From positions 1 to 64,000 of the forward strand of contig JAAVFG010000044.1 of assembly GCA_014800895.1 (NCBI GenBank): a stretch of 64,000 nt of DNA, written 5' to 3'. Under the pieces are notes generated by a model. The model searched no databases, had not been told where the DNA came from, and worked only from the letters and a program-made list of their open reading frames with translations. This DNA comes from Bacteroidales bacterium (GTDB lineage Bacteria; Bacteroidota; Bacteroidia; Bacteroidales; Muribaculaceae). Position 1 is the stretch's first letter. Each line of letters opens with the position of its first letter. This document shows positions 55,282 through 64,000 of the stretch, piece after piece. The position numbers and the translations under genes are program-made.

Positions 55282-57621
55282 TCACAGCTTGAGAAGAGAG
55301 GAACCGGTGTCGGAATTGTTCAGGCTTCTCTGTCCGGTGCGGAAAATCGAACCGAAATCCGCTGAATAGCTCACAGATATACATACCATGTTGGCATTAT
55401 TGCTGATATTACGGCTGAGAATGTAGGGATTTACAGCAGAATGATTCCACTGCGGATAGCGCGTACCTTTCCTGTCAAACATATACATCCAGCTCACTCC
55501 TATTGACCAATGATCGTCGGGAGCGTAATCCACCTGCAGGGCATCGCCGTTTTCATCACGTCCGATGACTGTACCACTGAGCCATTTACCCGGGAACTTT
55601 CGCCAGTAAGAGATCGTGAATGGTCCTTTAGTCCACCATATGGAGCCGGAGGCATTAAAAGATGTGAGATGGCAATTCCACCCATCCCCCATTGTCTCAT
55701 CATGACGGAAGCCGAGATTGAGATTGAAACCAAATCCGGCAATATCACTTATTCTCAAATTAAGATTGCCGGCCGTGCTCCATGCCCTCCTTCCGTTAAT
55801 AGTGCGGTCAAGGAAAAGTCCATCCCCTAAATAGCTTACATAATAATCCCACATCGGATTATTGACATGGCCGGTAGTGATCAAAAGGGAAGTATTGAAT
55901 TTCTTATATTTGAAAGATGGCATGAGCTGATAGATAAATCTCTCCGACACCTTAAGATCCGGATTGCCATTCACTATCAGGTATGGACTCGTCTGCTGGG
56001 GATAATACGTTATGGCTGAAAGTGAAGGGATTGAGGGAGAATAAGAGAAGGCGGCGGCAATATTCCATTTGCTTGAAATATTCCATGACGCCTGTGCCGA
56101 AGTAAGATTACGGACAAAATTCCGCTTCAGGTCATCATTCTTTATCCAGAAGAGTTTCACGCCGCTGCTCAACATCAGATATACTTTCCCAACGCTTACT
56201 CCTAAACGAGCATATACATAATTATTATTCTCCGTCAGCAGAGGCTCGTAGTCGCTGGTCTTATAGTAATTCCGGCTATGTGACAAAGTGTTCTGGAAGC
56301 CTGCCGATAAATCAATCTTATCGTTAAACTCATGAACATAACTTATTTCAGAGATCAGCGAACGTCGGCGGCTTGTAGCATCCACGCTGTATAAATCCTC
56401 CCGCCCGTCCCCGAATGTATAATTGTTATCTCTGCGATAGTCAATGGAGGAAAGGGTGCCGACCACCTCCACTTCAAGCGAGTTTCGGTCGTTGATATCC
56501 TGACGGAGAAAAAGGTCGAGAGAAGGAGAGAAACTTTTCTCCTTATTCAAATTATCAGTACGGTATTCTCCAAGTTCAGAATCCATCGTCTCACCTAAAA
56601 GCTGAGACTTACTGAAATTAGGAGCAGCTCGGAAAGTGGCTGAAAAGAGAGTTTTCGAAGAGGGCTTAAAATCATATTTCAAGTTGAGGTTATGATAATG
56701 ATAATAGAAAGGGTTACGATCCTTCGACTCAAGGTCCACCCTGAAATCATCACCTATATAGCTTGAAGAGCGCGAATCATATACCTTTTGATAATTTCTC
56801 CATGAGGGGACATAGGAGAGCGTGAACTGTGACGGACCCTGATGATATGAGGCGCGGATATTGGCATCTACAAAGGCAGTGGATACGGCAGAGCGTCCCC
56901 ACAAATATATCTGCCCTCCATCATTGCGCGTCTTCAGAGTGATGCTGAGCAATCCCGTCTTACCCTGATCGGCATAACGAGCGGGGGTGAAACGTGAATA
57001 TTCTATCTTGGATATATCCTTAGGCTGCAACGCATTGAGATCATCCAATGTGGAAGGGACGCCATTTATGAGTATAACAGGCGTGCCTCCATCTACCGAA
57101 ATATTACGGTTGATAGGATTAGCCTCCAGTCCGGGGAGGGGAAGCTTCTGGAAAAGACTGATAGAGGTGGAGGATGATTTTAAATCCGATTGATTAGGAT
57201 ATAAGATCAGTCGCCCATGTGAATTTATTCCGGATCCTGCCGTAACCGTCACTTCATCAAGGAGAGTGGCATCATTAAGATAAACCCTTCCGATATTGAG
57301 ATTCTTACCTCCTCTCTCAATGTGAATCTCGGTTGGATTAAATCCGGACTTGGAGATAATCAGCTTCACCGGAGCATTATAGTCATATTCAAGCGTGAAA
57401 AGTCCTTTATTATCCGTTACGACTTTACTGATTATCTTTTCTCCTGTATTTACTTCACACTCTGCGCCCGGGAGAGGTATGGAGTCGGATGCGGAATATA
57501 ACTCTCCGGAGATAGTGCGTGCATTTGCCGTAAATAGGGTAATGATTAATGAAAGCACCAGGCATATAATCCGACCTGCAGCAATTCGGTCAGTGGGAAT
57601 GTAGGGAAGATTTCTTCTCAT
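55282..57621 (-). CDS. TonB-dependent receptor-like outer membrane protein
   Basis: The 779-residue protein has a signal peptide (LSLIITLFTANA), a carboxypeptidase-regulatory-like domain (TISGELYSASDSIPLPGAE, about 45-130), and a plug-like segment (ISVDGGTPVILINGVPSTLDDLNALQ, then DISKIEYSRFTPARYAD). A long outer-membrane beta-barrel follows, with alternating aromatic strands. No SusD partner is adjacent, so it is likely a stand-alone outer-membrane beta-barrel family receptor of unknown ligand. The start is set at ATG 57621 where the basic signal begins (MRRNLPYIP); the frame continues upstream into the neighbouring gene. Confidence 0.88.
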   Translation of the reverse strand: MRRNLPYIPTDRIAAGRIICLVLSLIITLFTANARTISGELYSASDSIPLPGAECEVNTGEKIISKVVTDNKGLFTLEYDYNAPVKLIISKSGFNPTEIHIERGGKNLNIGRVYLNDATLLDEVTVTAGSGINSHGRLILYPNQSDLKSSSTSISLFQKLPLPGLEANPINRNISVDGGTPVILINGVPSTLDDLNALQPKDISKIEYSRFTPARYADQGKTGLLSITLKTRNDGGQIYLWGRSAVSTAFVDANIRASYHQGPSQFTLSYVPSWRNYQKVYDSRSSSYIGDDFRVDLESKDRNPFYYHYHNLNLKYDFKPSSKTLFSATFRAAPNFSKSQLLGETMDSELGEYRTDNLNKEKSFSPSLDLFLRQDINDRNSLEVEVVGTLSSIDYRRDNNYTFGDGREDLYSVDATSRRRSLISEISYVHEFNDKIDLSAGFQNTLSHSRNYYKTSDYEPLLTENNNYVYARLGVSVGKVYLMLSSGVKLFWIKNDDLKRNFVRNLTSAQASWNISSKWNIAAAFSYSPSIPSLSAITYYPQQTSPYLIVNGNPDLKVSERFIYQLMPSFKYKKFNTSLLITTGHVNNPMWDYYVSYLGDGLFLDRTINGRRAWSTAGNLNLRISDIAGFGFNLNLGFRHDETMGDGWNCHLTSFNASGSIWWTKGPFTISYWRKFPGKWLSGTVIGRDENGDALQVDYAPDDHWSIGVSWMYMFDRKGTRYPQWNHSAVNPYILSRNISNNANMVCISVSYSADFGSIFRTGQRSLNNSDTGSSLLKL

Positions 57622-57704
57622 GCTGATAGGGTATATATAGTTTATAAGAATCGTTCTAACTATATATACTACGCAAGAAGGTGATTTGTGACAGACACAT
57701 GTAA

Positions 57705-58316
57705 TTATTTTCTGCCGGATGTTCCGAAAAATTTGCAACGACGGGTGCTCTTTTTCTTCCTTGGATGAAGTGGCTTGAGATGATGGATATCCATGACTCT
57801 CATTTTCAAGCAGCCGCGCGATATATTAATCAATACGGTGTCTTCTTTAGAGACAGCGTCATAGACAGGTTTTGAGACTTCAAAGGTTCTGTTTTTTACT
57901 GCCGGGTGATATAGCCGCAGATTATACACTTTATATGGCGCGCCACGTGAAACTCCATGTCTGCCGTTGCGTTCCGTCCGATATCGGGTCTGAGTAAATT
58001 TCTTCTCAATTATCGCTCTTTCCATCTCCCCCTCCGAGCTGCGGGCGGTAAAGAAATTAAGGGCTATCAGTCCTGAGCCAAGCAGTATCCAGATAGAGAC
58101 CGCAGTGAATAATATATTGATAAGAGTATTGGTAAAGCCTGTGACTCTTCCCATTCTCATTCCTATTATCACACCGGCTATGACCGCCGGAATAGCGATT
58201 ATTCCTAAATATAAGCCGGTGGATACAATCGTCTCCCTCAGCATTATCCACCCGAATACTCCTACGACAAAAAGGAATACTATAAAACCAATCAGAAGAA
58301 CCTCTCTTAATTTCAT
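57705..58316 (-). CDS. Unknown membrane protein (203 aa)
   Basis: Three hydrophobic segments (EVLLIGFIVFLFVVGVFGWI; GLYLGIIAIPAVIAGVIIGM; ILFTAVSIWILLGSGLIAL) occupy the first ~85 residues. A soluble, basic C-terminal half follows (YRTERNGRHGVSRGAPYKVY; ISRGCLKMRVMDIHHLKP) ending in Lys/Arg. I recognise no family. It is 83 nt upstream of the receptor gene on the same strand and could be co-transcribed with it. Confidence 0.65.
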   Translation of the reverse strand: MKLREVLLIGFIVFLFVVGVFGWIMLRETIVSTGLYLGIIAIPAVIAGVIIGMRMGRVTGFTNTLINILFTAVSIWILLGSGLIALNFFTARSSEGEMERAIIEKKFTQTRYRTERNGRHGVSRGAPYKVYNLRLYHPAVKNRTFEVSKPVYDAVSKEDTVLINISRGCLKMRVMDIHHLKPLHPRKKKSTRRCKFFGTSGRK

Positions 58317-58396
58317 AATTAATTATATCTTTCTTTTCAAAACCTCACGGCGTATATATTTATTATATCTATAAAGGGTAATTATCCTGAAATATA

Positions 58397-58428
58397 TTTG
58401 TATCATACCGCAAATTTATTTATATTCG
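58397..58428 (+). promoter_or_regulatory. Promoter of the EamA transporter gene
   Basis: TTTG (58397-58400), 20 bp, TATATTCG (58421-58428). It gives a leader of about 15 nt to ATG 58451 and is another case of the TAnnTTCG -7. Confidence 0.6.
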
Positions 58429-58450
58429 TAAGAAGTAGAAATTATATATC

Positions 58451-59479
58451 ATGGCATCAACTGAATCAAATAATACCGATAAGACCGGGAAATCGGCGAA
58501 TTTACCAAATGATGCATCCGCATCATCCTTTAAGCCCAACCGTCTGAAGGGAAATGTATCAATGTTTATCGCCAAGACATTCTCCGGACTTAATGAGAAT
58601 GCCCTCAAATATCTTCTTCCGTCATGGATGAATGCCTTTACCGGCGTGGCGCTACGTTTAGGATTCGGCTCTATTTTCTTCTGGATATTGGGATGGGTCA
58701 AGCCGGACAAGAATGAGAGAGTGACCAACAGAGACCGTTTTCTCCTCCTTCTCACGGGCGTCATAGCGGTGTTCGGATATATGTATACCCTACTTATAGG
58801 TCTGACCTACACAACCCCTATCTCATCCTCTATCTTTATCGCCCTTCAGGCAACGGTAGTATATATAATCTGTCTTATCCTCCGCACTGACCGTCTATCC
58901 TGGGGAAGATTCATAGGTATTCTCTTAGGTATAGGAGGAGCTTTGATCTGTATCCTTACTCAAAAAACGAGTGATGTAGCCTCCGATCCGTTATTGGGGA
59001 ATATGTATTGCCTCGCCTCAACATTTCTTTTCAGCGCCTATCTCGTGATAGAGAAGAAATTTCTAAAGCGCCTCAGCAATGCGACGGTAAGCAAGTATAC
59101 ATTTTCGGGTGGAGCAATCATGGCGATAATCGCCGTGTTGTGTTCAGGCAAATGGTTTGCACCTGTCCTTACATCCGGTGTAATCTCCACTCCCTTCCTT
59201 GTGTTGGCTTTTGTCCTCATCTTCCCTACCTCGTTAAGCTATCTTCTTACCGATATAGGTCTTAAAAATCTACCTGCAACTGTTGTGGCTCTATATGCCA
59301 ACTGGATTCTGATTGTGGCGGCAATCGTTAGCTATGCGCTTGGTCAGGATCATTTCTCATGGTGGCAGATACTTTCCATCATCCTTATCATAGGAAGCGT
59401 CATCCTCGTTGAATCGGCAGAGGCTAAGGATAACGCCAATCCCTCCACAAAAATTTCAGTAAGCCCGCATAGCAAATGA
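58451..59479 (+). CDS. EamA/DMT family transporter
   Basis: The 342-residue protein has a hydrophilic Ser/Asn/Lys-rich N-terminus (about 1-35) and ten hydrophobic segments in two EamA repeats. First-repeat landmarks are ENALKYLLPSWMNAFTGVALRLGFG and TYTTPISSSIFIALQATVVY; the second includes NLPATVVALYANWILIVAAI. It exports or imports small metabolites, substrate unknown. The GSCFA gene overlaps its end by 4 nt. Confidence 0.9.
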   Translation: MASTESNNTDKTGKSANLPNDASASSFKPNRLKGNVSMFIAKTFSGLNENALKYLLPSWMNAFTGVALRLGFGSIFFWILGWVKPDKNERVTNRDRFLLLLTGVIAVFGYMYTLLIGLTYTTPISSSIFIALQATVVYIICLILRTDRLSWGRFIGILLGIGGALICILTQKTSDVASDPLLGNMYCLASTFLFSAYLVIEKKFLKRLSNATVSKYTFSGGAIMAIIAVLCSGKWFAPVLTSGVISTPFLVLAFVLIFPTSLSYLLTDIGLKNLPATVVALYANWILIVAAIVSYALGQDHFSWWQILSIILIIGSVILVESAEAKDNANPSTKISVSPHSK

Positions 59480-60576
59480 AATTCCGCACCGAATATCTCC
59501 CCGTTCCATCTCCGTTCAAGCTTTCTCCGCTCCAACCTGTGGTGATGCTTGGATCCTGCTTTTCCGACAATATGCTCCGGAGAATGAGGGAGTCTCTATG
59601 GAATGTAGTAAATCCTTGCGGCACTCTCTATAATCCTCTTTCCATAGCTTTCTCCTTACGCACTATGCTTGAAATTGAGGGTGGAGAGGGAGGAGAGCAA
59701 GATGAGGGAGAAAAGAAAGAAAAGCATGGGGGGCAAGAGGATATTACAAAGAGAGAAAAGGGAGCGGACAGAACTCTCAAAGAGTCTCTTTTCAGGGATT
59801 CGGAGGGGAAAGTAAGATCCTTCTTGGGTGACTTCCGCTTTGTTGGTAATGACGAGAAGGAGGTGCTGAATAAATGGAGGAGCGCCTCTAAAGTCTTGCA
59901 GGATACTCTTAATGATGCAAAGGCTCTTTTCATCACATTCGGCACTGCCATCTGCTATTCTCTCCTATCCGATAACACACCTCTTTCTACGGCAAGAAGC
60001 CGTGAGGAGACTATGGCTTCAACAGTAGCAAATTGCCATAAGCTTCCTGCAGCCCGGTTTGAGCGATTCCGATTGAGCGAAGAGGAGATAGTGGCTGAAT
60101 GGAGTGACCTTTGTGAAGAGTTACACCTCCGTTATCCGGGACTGGAGATTGTTTTTACTGTCAGCCCCGTGCGTCATCTCAAAGATGGATTTGTAGGAAA
60201 TATGCGTTCTAAGGCTATATTGCTGTTGGCAGTGGAGCGATTATGCGACGAGCTTCCCTACTGCTCCTATTTTCCTGCTTACGAGATACTGAATGATGAT
60301 CTGCGCGACTATCGCTTTTATGATGCTGACTTGGTGCATCCCTCAGCGCAGGCAGTGGATTATATCCGGGATATTTTCTGCGCTACATATTTAGACCCTT
60401 CGGCAATGGAGCTATTAAAAAAGGGGGAGAAGATCCGCAAGGCTCTTTTACATCGTCCTCTCACCTCCACACCCGCCGAGATGGGGGCATGGCATGATAA
60501 AGTCATACATGATTATCACGAATTTCTTAAGCTTAACCCCAAAGCTCTCCCTATTGAGATGATAAGTAGTTGCTAA
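59476..60576 (+). CDS. GSCFA domain protein
   Basis: The 366-residue protein starts with the family motif MLGSCFSDNM (GSCFA) followed by NPCGTLYNPLSIAFSL, and later has TFGTAICYSL and FTVSPVRHLKDG. GSCFA proteins resemble SGNH-like hydrolases; no activity is established. A charged insertion (about residues 72-102, runs such as EGGEGGEQDEGEKKEKHGG) interrupts the domain and looks recently expanded. It overlaps the transporter by 4 nt and converges with ruvC. Confidence 0.9.
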   Translation: MKFRTEYLPVPSPFKLSPLQPVVMLGSCFSDNMLRRMRESLWNVVNPCGTLYNPLSIAFSLRTMLEIEGGEGGEQDEGEKKEKHGGQEDITKREKGADRTLKESLFRDSEGKVRSFLGDFRFVGNDEKEVLNKWRSASKVLQDTLNDAKALFITFGTAICYSLLSDNTPLSTARSREETMASTVANCHKLPAARFERFRLSEEEIVAEWSDLCEELHLRYPGLEIVFTVSPVRHLKDGFVGNMRSKAILLLAVERLCDELPYCSYFPAYEILNDDLRDYRFYDADLVHPSAQAVDYIRDIFCATYLDPSAMELLKKGEKIRKALLHRPLTSTPAEMGAWHDKVIHDYHEFLKLNPKALPIEMISSC

Positions 60577-60659
60577 GAATTAAACGATATATTAGAAATA
60601 CAGTCTGTCTGATTTTTCAGGAGACCACTATGGATTAAGCTCAAGGGATGGAGTAAGAG

Positions 60660-61262
60660 CTACTTCTTTATCCCGGGACGGTCTTTACCTCCTGACACGA
60701 TTCTGCCCGGATGCTGGGCTATGAACTGGCTCCAGCTCTTAGGTCCTTTCGGTAATTGAGGTTTGCCGGTCTCATAGAAATGGGTCACGGCAGCAGCCAA
60801 GGCATCGGTGGCATCCAAAAGTCGCGGCATCTCGGCAACCGGAATGTTAAGCATCCGCTTCAACATCTCCGCAACCTGCTCCTTGGATGCTGAGCCTCTC
60901 CCTGTCACAGCCTGCTTGATCGACAAGGGAGCATATTCCGCTATCGGAATATCCCTCACCAAAGCCGCTGCCATCGCCACGCCTTGGGCTCTACCTAATT
61001 TCAACATCGACTGCACATTCTTACCGTAGAATGGCGCTTCAATAGCCATCTCATCCGGCAGATATTGAGCCACTAAGCCCGATATCCGCTCATAGATGCG
61101 ATGCAGCCGCTTATAGTGGCTTTCGAATTTATTCAGTTCGATCACTCCCATCACTATAAGCTCCGGTTTCTTCCCCTTTACTCCCAACACACCATAACCC
61201 ATCACGTTTGTTCCGGGGTCTATGCCTATGATGATACGGTCGTAGTCTTTCAATCCATCCAT
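60660..61262 (-). CDS. ruvC: Holliday junction endonuclease RuvC
   Basis: The 200-residue resolvase cuts Holliday junctions. Catalytic acids are visible in [15 protein letters not shown] (Asp), [11 protein letters not shown] (Glu) and [17 protein letters not shown] (two Asp), and [15 protein letters not shown] is the family loop. The C-terminus ([17 protein letters not shown]) is extended and basic. It is the last of four same-strand genes (PorZ-like, trmB, DUF4286, ruvC). Confidence 0.97.
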   Translation of the reverse strand: MDGLKDYDRIIIGIDPGTNVMGYGVLGVKGKKPELIVMGVIELNKFESHYKRLHRIYERISGLVAQYLPDEMAIEAPFYGKNVQSMLKLGRAQGVAMAAALVRDIPIAEYAPLSIKQAVTGRGSASKEQVAEMLKRMLNIPVAEMPRLLDATDALAAAVTHFYETGKPQLPKGPKSWSQFIAQHPGRIVSGGKDRPGIKK

Positions 61263-61330
61263 ATTAAAAGAAGCCTAAGAGAGCCTGAAAGTCAACCTGG
61301 CTCTTACTATCTTTAATTTTGAATACTTAT

Positions 61331-61636
61331 TCACACCACTTCAAAAAGCGATGTGAACACCATCCCTTCAGGTCCGAATTTACCATCAAATTTATTAGCT
61401 AATTCAGAGAAAGGACCGTTGCTCCAGTCTTTCGCACTCTTCTCATCAGGAAATTCCACCTGATAGGCTATGCTGGCGGCATCCGCCTGATCATGGCGTA
61501 TTCCTCCTGCCTCGCGCATGGCTGACACGCGGGGATTGCATCCGTTTGCCAAATCTATTTTTTCTCCCTTGAGCCAGAGGATCACATCTGCCTCCTGCTC
61601 TTTCCTTACCATAAAGGTTGCGTTATGTATAGTCAT
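61331..61636 (-). CDS. DUF4286 family protein
   Basis: The 101-residue protein matches DUF4286, a small dimeric alpha/beta-barrel-like family of unknown function in Bacteroidota (NATFMVRKEQEADVILWLKGE; YQVEFPDEKSAKDW). It lies 22 nt after trmB and 68 nt before ruvC on the same strand. Confidence 0.85.
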   Translation of the reverse strand: MTIHNATFMVRKEQEADVILWLKGEKIDLANGCNPRVSAMREAGGIRHDQADAASIAYQVEFPDEKSAKDWSNGPFSELANKFDGKFGPEGMVFTSLFEVV

Positions 61637-61658
61637 ATTATATATTTCTTATTGCGGA

Positions 61659-62414
61659 TTAATCTCTTGCTGAATTATCGGGACGCCCCTTGGTGGATCG
61701 ATAGTCATCCTTGGGGATATCATCCGCCACAGGCTCCTTAAGTTCTCCCTCAGCGGGAAGACGGAATGAAAGAAGCTTTATCTTCTTTCCGCGCGAAAGC
61801 CATTGCTGCTCATAATAGGTCTTTATGGAACTGACAGGATCCGCATTCCCCGTGCCATAAAGATCATCGGTATTGGTGAGCACTTCAAAACCATTAAGCT
61901 CCACCAGACGCCGCGTGTATTCGTATAGGAAGGGTGAGTCGGTCTTGAGATTTATAATACCGCCATCTTTCATAATCCGGCGATAGAGATTCAGGAAGCG
62001 TGTGGATGTGAGACGTTTGCGTACTTTCTGCATCTGGGGGTCAGGGAACGTAATCCATAATTCCTCCACCTCACCGGGAGCGAAGAAGGAGCAGATATTC
62101 TCAATCTCGGCACGCAGAAACTTTGCATTAGGGATATTCTCCTCCTCCACTTCCTTAGCGCCGCTCCACATTCTCGCCCCCTTTATATCCACGCCGACGA
62201 AATTGCGGTCGGGTTCGCTCTTCGCCAACTGCACTGTGTATTCGCCCTTACCGCAACCCAACTCGACAACAATCGGATGAGAGGCGGCAAAAACTTCATT
62301 ATTCCAGATTCCCTTGTATGGAAAACCCTTTTTTATTAGTTCTTCACGAGGATACTCCAACGCGCAGGAGAATCCTTTCATATCAGCAAATTTCTTTAGC
62401 TTGTTCTTTCCCAT
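61659..62414 (-). CDS. trmB: tRNA (guanine-N7)-methyltransferase TrmB
   Basis: The 251-residue enzyme methylates G46 of tRNA. The Bacteroidota start MGKNKLKKFADM is at 62414; SAM-binding is VELGCGKGEYTVQLAK, and the acidic/TFPDP block is ELWITFPDPQMQKVRKRL. An upstream in-frame ATG at 62450 overlaps the stop of the PorZ-like gene (ATGA) and would add 12 residues; both starts are possible, but the family alignment favours 62414. The C-terminal tail (DDYRSTKGRPDNSARD) is a lineage extension. Confidence 0.95.
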   Translation of the reverse strand: MGKNKLKKFADMKGFSCALEYPREELIKKGFPYKGIWNNEVFAASHPIVVELGCGKGEYTVQLAKSEPDRNFVGVDIKGARMWSGAKEVEEENIPNAKFLRAEIENICSFFAPGEVEELWITFPDPQMQKVRKRLTSTRFLNLYRRIMKDGGIINLKTDSPFLYEYTRRLVELNGFEVLTNTDDLYGTGNADPVSSIKTYYEQQWLSRGKKIKLLSFRLPAEGELKEPVADDIPKDDYRSTKGRPDNSARD

Positions 62415-62446
62415 TTTTATCTTTTTCGCATCAGATGATGCAACGG

Positions 62447-64000
62447 TCAATTAATCACCAAAACCTTCCCGACGGCAGCAAAGCCTTCATTTTCCGGTCC
62501 GCTTGATGCCAATACATAGTAGACGCCTGCCCGCACTCTCTTATTATTGAAGTTGGTCACATCCCACTGTATGGAGCCATCATAGGAAAGCCCAACCTCC
62601 TTCACCATATTGCCGGCACTATCCATTATTTTCACCAGAGCTCCGGGCTCGAGACCCTCAATAGTGACGTATCCATAGTAGTCAGGGCGGACCGGATTCG
62701 GATAAACGGTTACATCCGATTTCCCGTCATCTTCTGATGAGGGGGAAGAGAGGAAGAGCTCGGCAAGCCCGCTATCGGTCGAGACCATCATGGAGTTGGA
62801 TACAGGGTTGTAACAGATGCCATATACCTGATTGGAGGGTATTTCAGAATTATCGGTTGTGTAACTCTTTATCACATCCTCTCCCGTAGCGGAAGTGCAG
62901 ATAAGACCGGCACCCTCGGTGGCAAACCATTTTCTACCGAGATTGTCGGAAGTGATGACATTTACTGTTACGCCATTGAGCAGGAAGTCAACTATATTAG
63001 TGCCGTCATTACGTCTGACAATCGGACGCGTCAGACGGGTATCACCATTCTTGTTCAATTCCGCCGGGTCAAAATAAAAGACTCCGTTCATGCATCCCAG
63101 CCATACCCTTCCGGAAGCGGGCTCTTCAAAGAAGCTGTTATAATAACCGGTATTTACCAGGCTTCCGTACTGGTCATAGATGGCTGTATTGAAATAGGTC
63201 TCCTTATCATCATTACGGTTGTCGAGCGTGCCGTTATGATCAAGCATCATACACTGCACGCCGGTGCGCGTATAAAATAAGACCTTGTTACGATTATTCG
63301 CCGCCCGCAACGGGAAAGCTGTAGAGCGCAATGCACCGGTAAGTTTGGGAATCGTGAATGTTCCGAAAGGCATATAATTTCCCGAAGAATTAGTCGCCTT
63401 ACGTGCTTCGGGAGTCCAATACATTGCTACGAACCCTTTATTATCGGTGTCATAATGAGTCGTCCACATATTTCCTGCCGCATCAAAATAAGGGGTAGAG
63501 ATAGAATAATAAGTCGGTATCGAGGGATGCGGTTCAAATACCGGAAGAAGCCCCGGCTCCCCTACCGCAGCATCATTCTTACGGCCCAGACGATATGATT
63601 TGCTGACATCAGCCATATTAAGGGCAAGGAGTCCATCCATAACCGAGCCGCAATACACCATATCCTTATCGTTGGGATCAATCGCCAGTCCTGCCGGATT
63701 TGAGAGAGAGAGCCCTCCACCGGGTGAAAGGACTGTGGCGGAATATGGAGTCCACTCCATATCTTTCAATCCGGAAATCAGGTCGGGCGTGCCGGGCGAG
63801 ATATTTTCAAATTTATTGGTCAGTCCGTGGTTTCTCACGAGCATACCATACTTATCGCTGTAAGCCATATTGGATGCTATGAAGGCGTTGGAGGCATTGG
63901 GAAGGATTACAGTGCCCGAAGGACTCCATGACTGAGCATCCTTTCCGGTATTAAACAGGTGTACGCCATCGTAGCCCATATCTACCCATACACCGTTTTG
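62447..64000 (-). CDS. PorZ-like propeller protein with T9SS C-terminal domain, partial at right edge
   Basis: The frame continues past the window edge, so the N-terminus is missing; about 517 residues are visible. They show beta-propeller blades of the two-component-regulator type (GRKWFATEGAGLICTSATGED; NQVYGICYNPVSNSMMVS; GRVWLGCMNGVFYFDP) and then a C-terminal domain starting VTVYPNPVRPDYYGYVTIEGL and ending RVRAGVYYVLASSG ... KVLVIN. This order and the YPNPVRP motif match PorZ, the type IX secretion surface component that itself keeps its C-terminal signal. With the PorE-like lipoprotein at 20219 it supports a T9SS. It is followed by trmB with an overlap or 32-nt gap. Confidence 0.82.
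   Translation of the reverse strand, partial: QNGVWVDMGYDGVHLFNTGKDAQSWSPSGTVILPNASNAFIASNMAYSDKYGMLVRNHGLTNKFENISPGTPDLISGLKDMEWTPYSATVLSPGGGLSLSNPAGLAIDPNDKDMVYCGSVMDGLLALNMADVSKSYRLGRKNDAAVGEPGLLPVFEPHPSIPTYYSISTPYFDAAGNMWTTHYDTDNKGFVAMYWTPEARKATNSSGNYMPFGTFTIPKLTGALRSTAFPLRAANNRNKVLFYTRTGVQCMMLDHNGTLDNRNDDKETYFNTAIYDQYGSLVNTGYYNSFFEEPASGRVWLGCMNGVFYFDPAELNKNGDTRLTRPIVRRNDGTNIVDFLLNGVTVNVITSDNLGRKWFATEGAGLICTSATGEDVIKSYTTDNSEIPSNQVYGICYNPVSNSMMVSTDSGLAELFLSSPSSEDDGKSDVTVYPNPVRPDYYGYVTIEGLEPGALVKIMDSAGNMVKEVGLSYDGSIQWDVTNFNNKRVRAGVYYVLASSGPENEGFAAVGKVLVIN

Noticed and set aside
1-64000. CRISPR arrays, tRNA and rRNA genes
   Set aside because: I looked for regularly spaced repeats, cloverleaf arms with GTTCRA, and rRNA signatures on both strands and saw none; a dedicated scan would be needed to exclude a tRNA fully.

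Overview
The window looks like a chromosome segment from a gut-type Bacteroidales bacterium, most probably a Muribaculaceae relative. Three things support this. Many promoters fit the Bacteroidota pattern (TTTG, about 20 bp, TAnnTTTG or TAnnTTCG). Several families are typical of the phylum (DUF4105, DUF3256, DUF3467, DUF4286, GSCFA, C69 dipeptidase, BspA-type leucine-rich repeats, PorE- and PorZ-like proteins). Shine-Dalgarno sequences are mostly weak or absent. The genus is an inference; no rRNA is present to settle it.

Layout. (1) 1-3738 is an accessory island: a DUF4007 protein overlapping a P-loop ATPase (resembling SspB/SspC of single-strand DNA phosphorothioation systems, running off the left edge), a divergent gene resembling a sulfur-binding domain without its usual HNH nuclease, and a tyrosine recombinase. 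The divergent intergenic region is bounded by exact 17-bp inverted repeats, as expected of an invertible promoter. (2) 3739-4406 is scarred sequence with a gene remnant and a palindrome resembling fused insertion-sequence ends; a second copy lies at 26651-26730. (3) 4407-26612 is mostly core genome: a secreted BspA-like protein, a TRIC channel, secA, a degenerate alkaline-phosphatase-fold protein, DUF4105, asnS, a pseudouridine synthase with a long repetitive N-terminus, hpt-adk, a PorE-like OmpA lipoprotein whose start codon sits in the loop of a perfect 16-bp hairpin, a DEAD-box helicase, DUF3256 and gltX.

(4) 27016-33431 is the most unusual part. A promoter is followed by a long rod-shaped structured RNA with its own terminator, and then by three co-directional genes: an all-helical protein with an internal duplication, a 1485-residue GHKL (Hsp90/sacsin-type) ATPase ending in a DUF3883/PD-(D/E)XK-like domain, and an FtsZ-like protein that has lost the nucleotide-binding half including the tubulin signature. 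I do not recognise this combination. It has the look of a defence cassette and is my main candidate for an undescribed system.

(5) 33496-64000 returns to housekeeping and envelope genes: C69 dipeptidase, Rpn-type nuclease, acyl-CoA synthetase, iron alcohol dehydrogenase, greA-hit, sufE with a peptide transporter and a tricorn-like protease, a lipoprotein, WalJ-like hydrolase, RsmI-like and RsmF-like methyltransferases, a copper ATPase with a small CxxC partner, lolD, DUF3467, cysS, a TonB-dependent receptor-like protein, an EamA transporter, GSCFA, and a PorZ-like/trmB/DUF4286/ruvC cluster entering from the right edge.

Working together: PorE-like and PorZ-like proteins with a PorZ-type C-terminal domain indicate a type IX secretion system. 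The sufE-POT-tricorn block and the C69 dipeptidase point to peptide use. copA with its CxxC partner handles copper. No tRNA, rRNA or CRISPR array was found.
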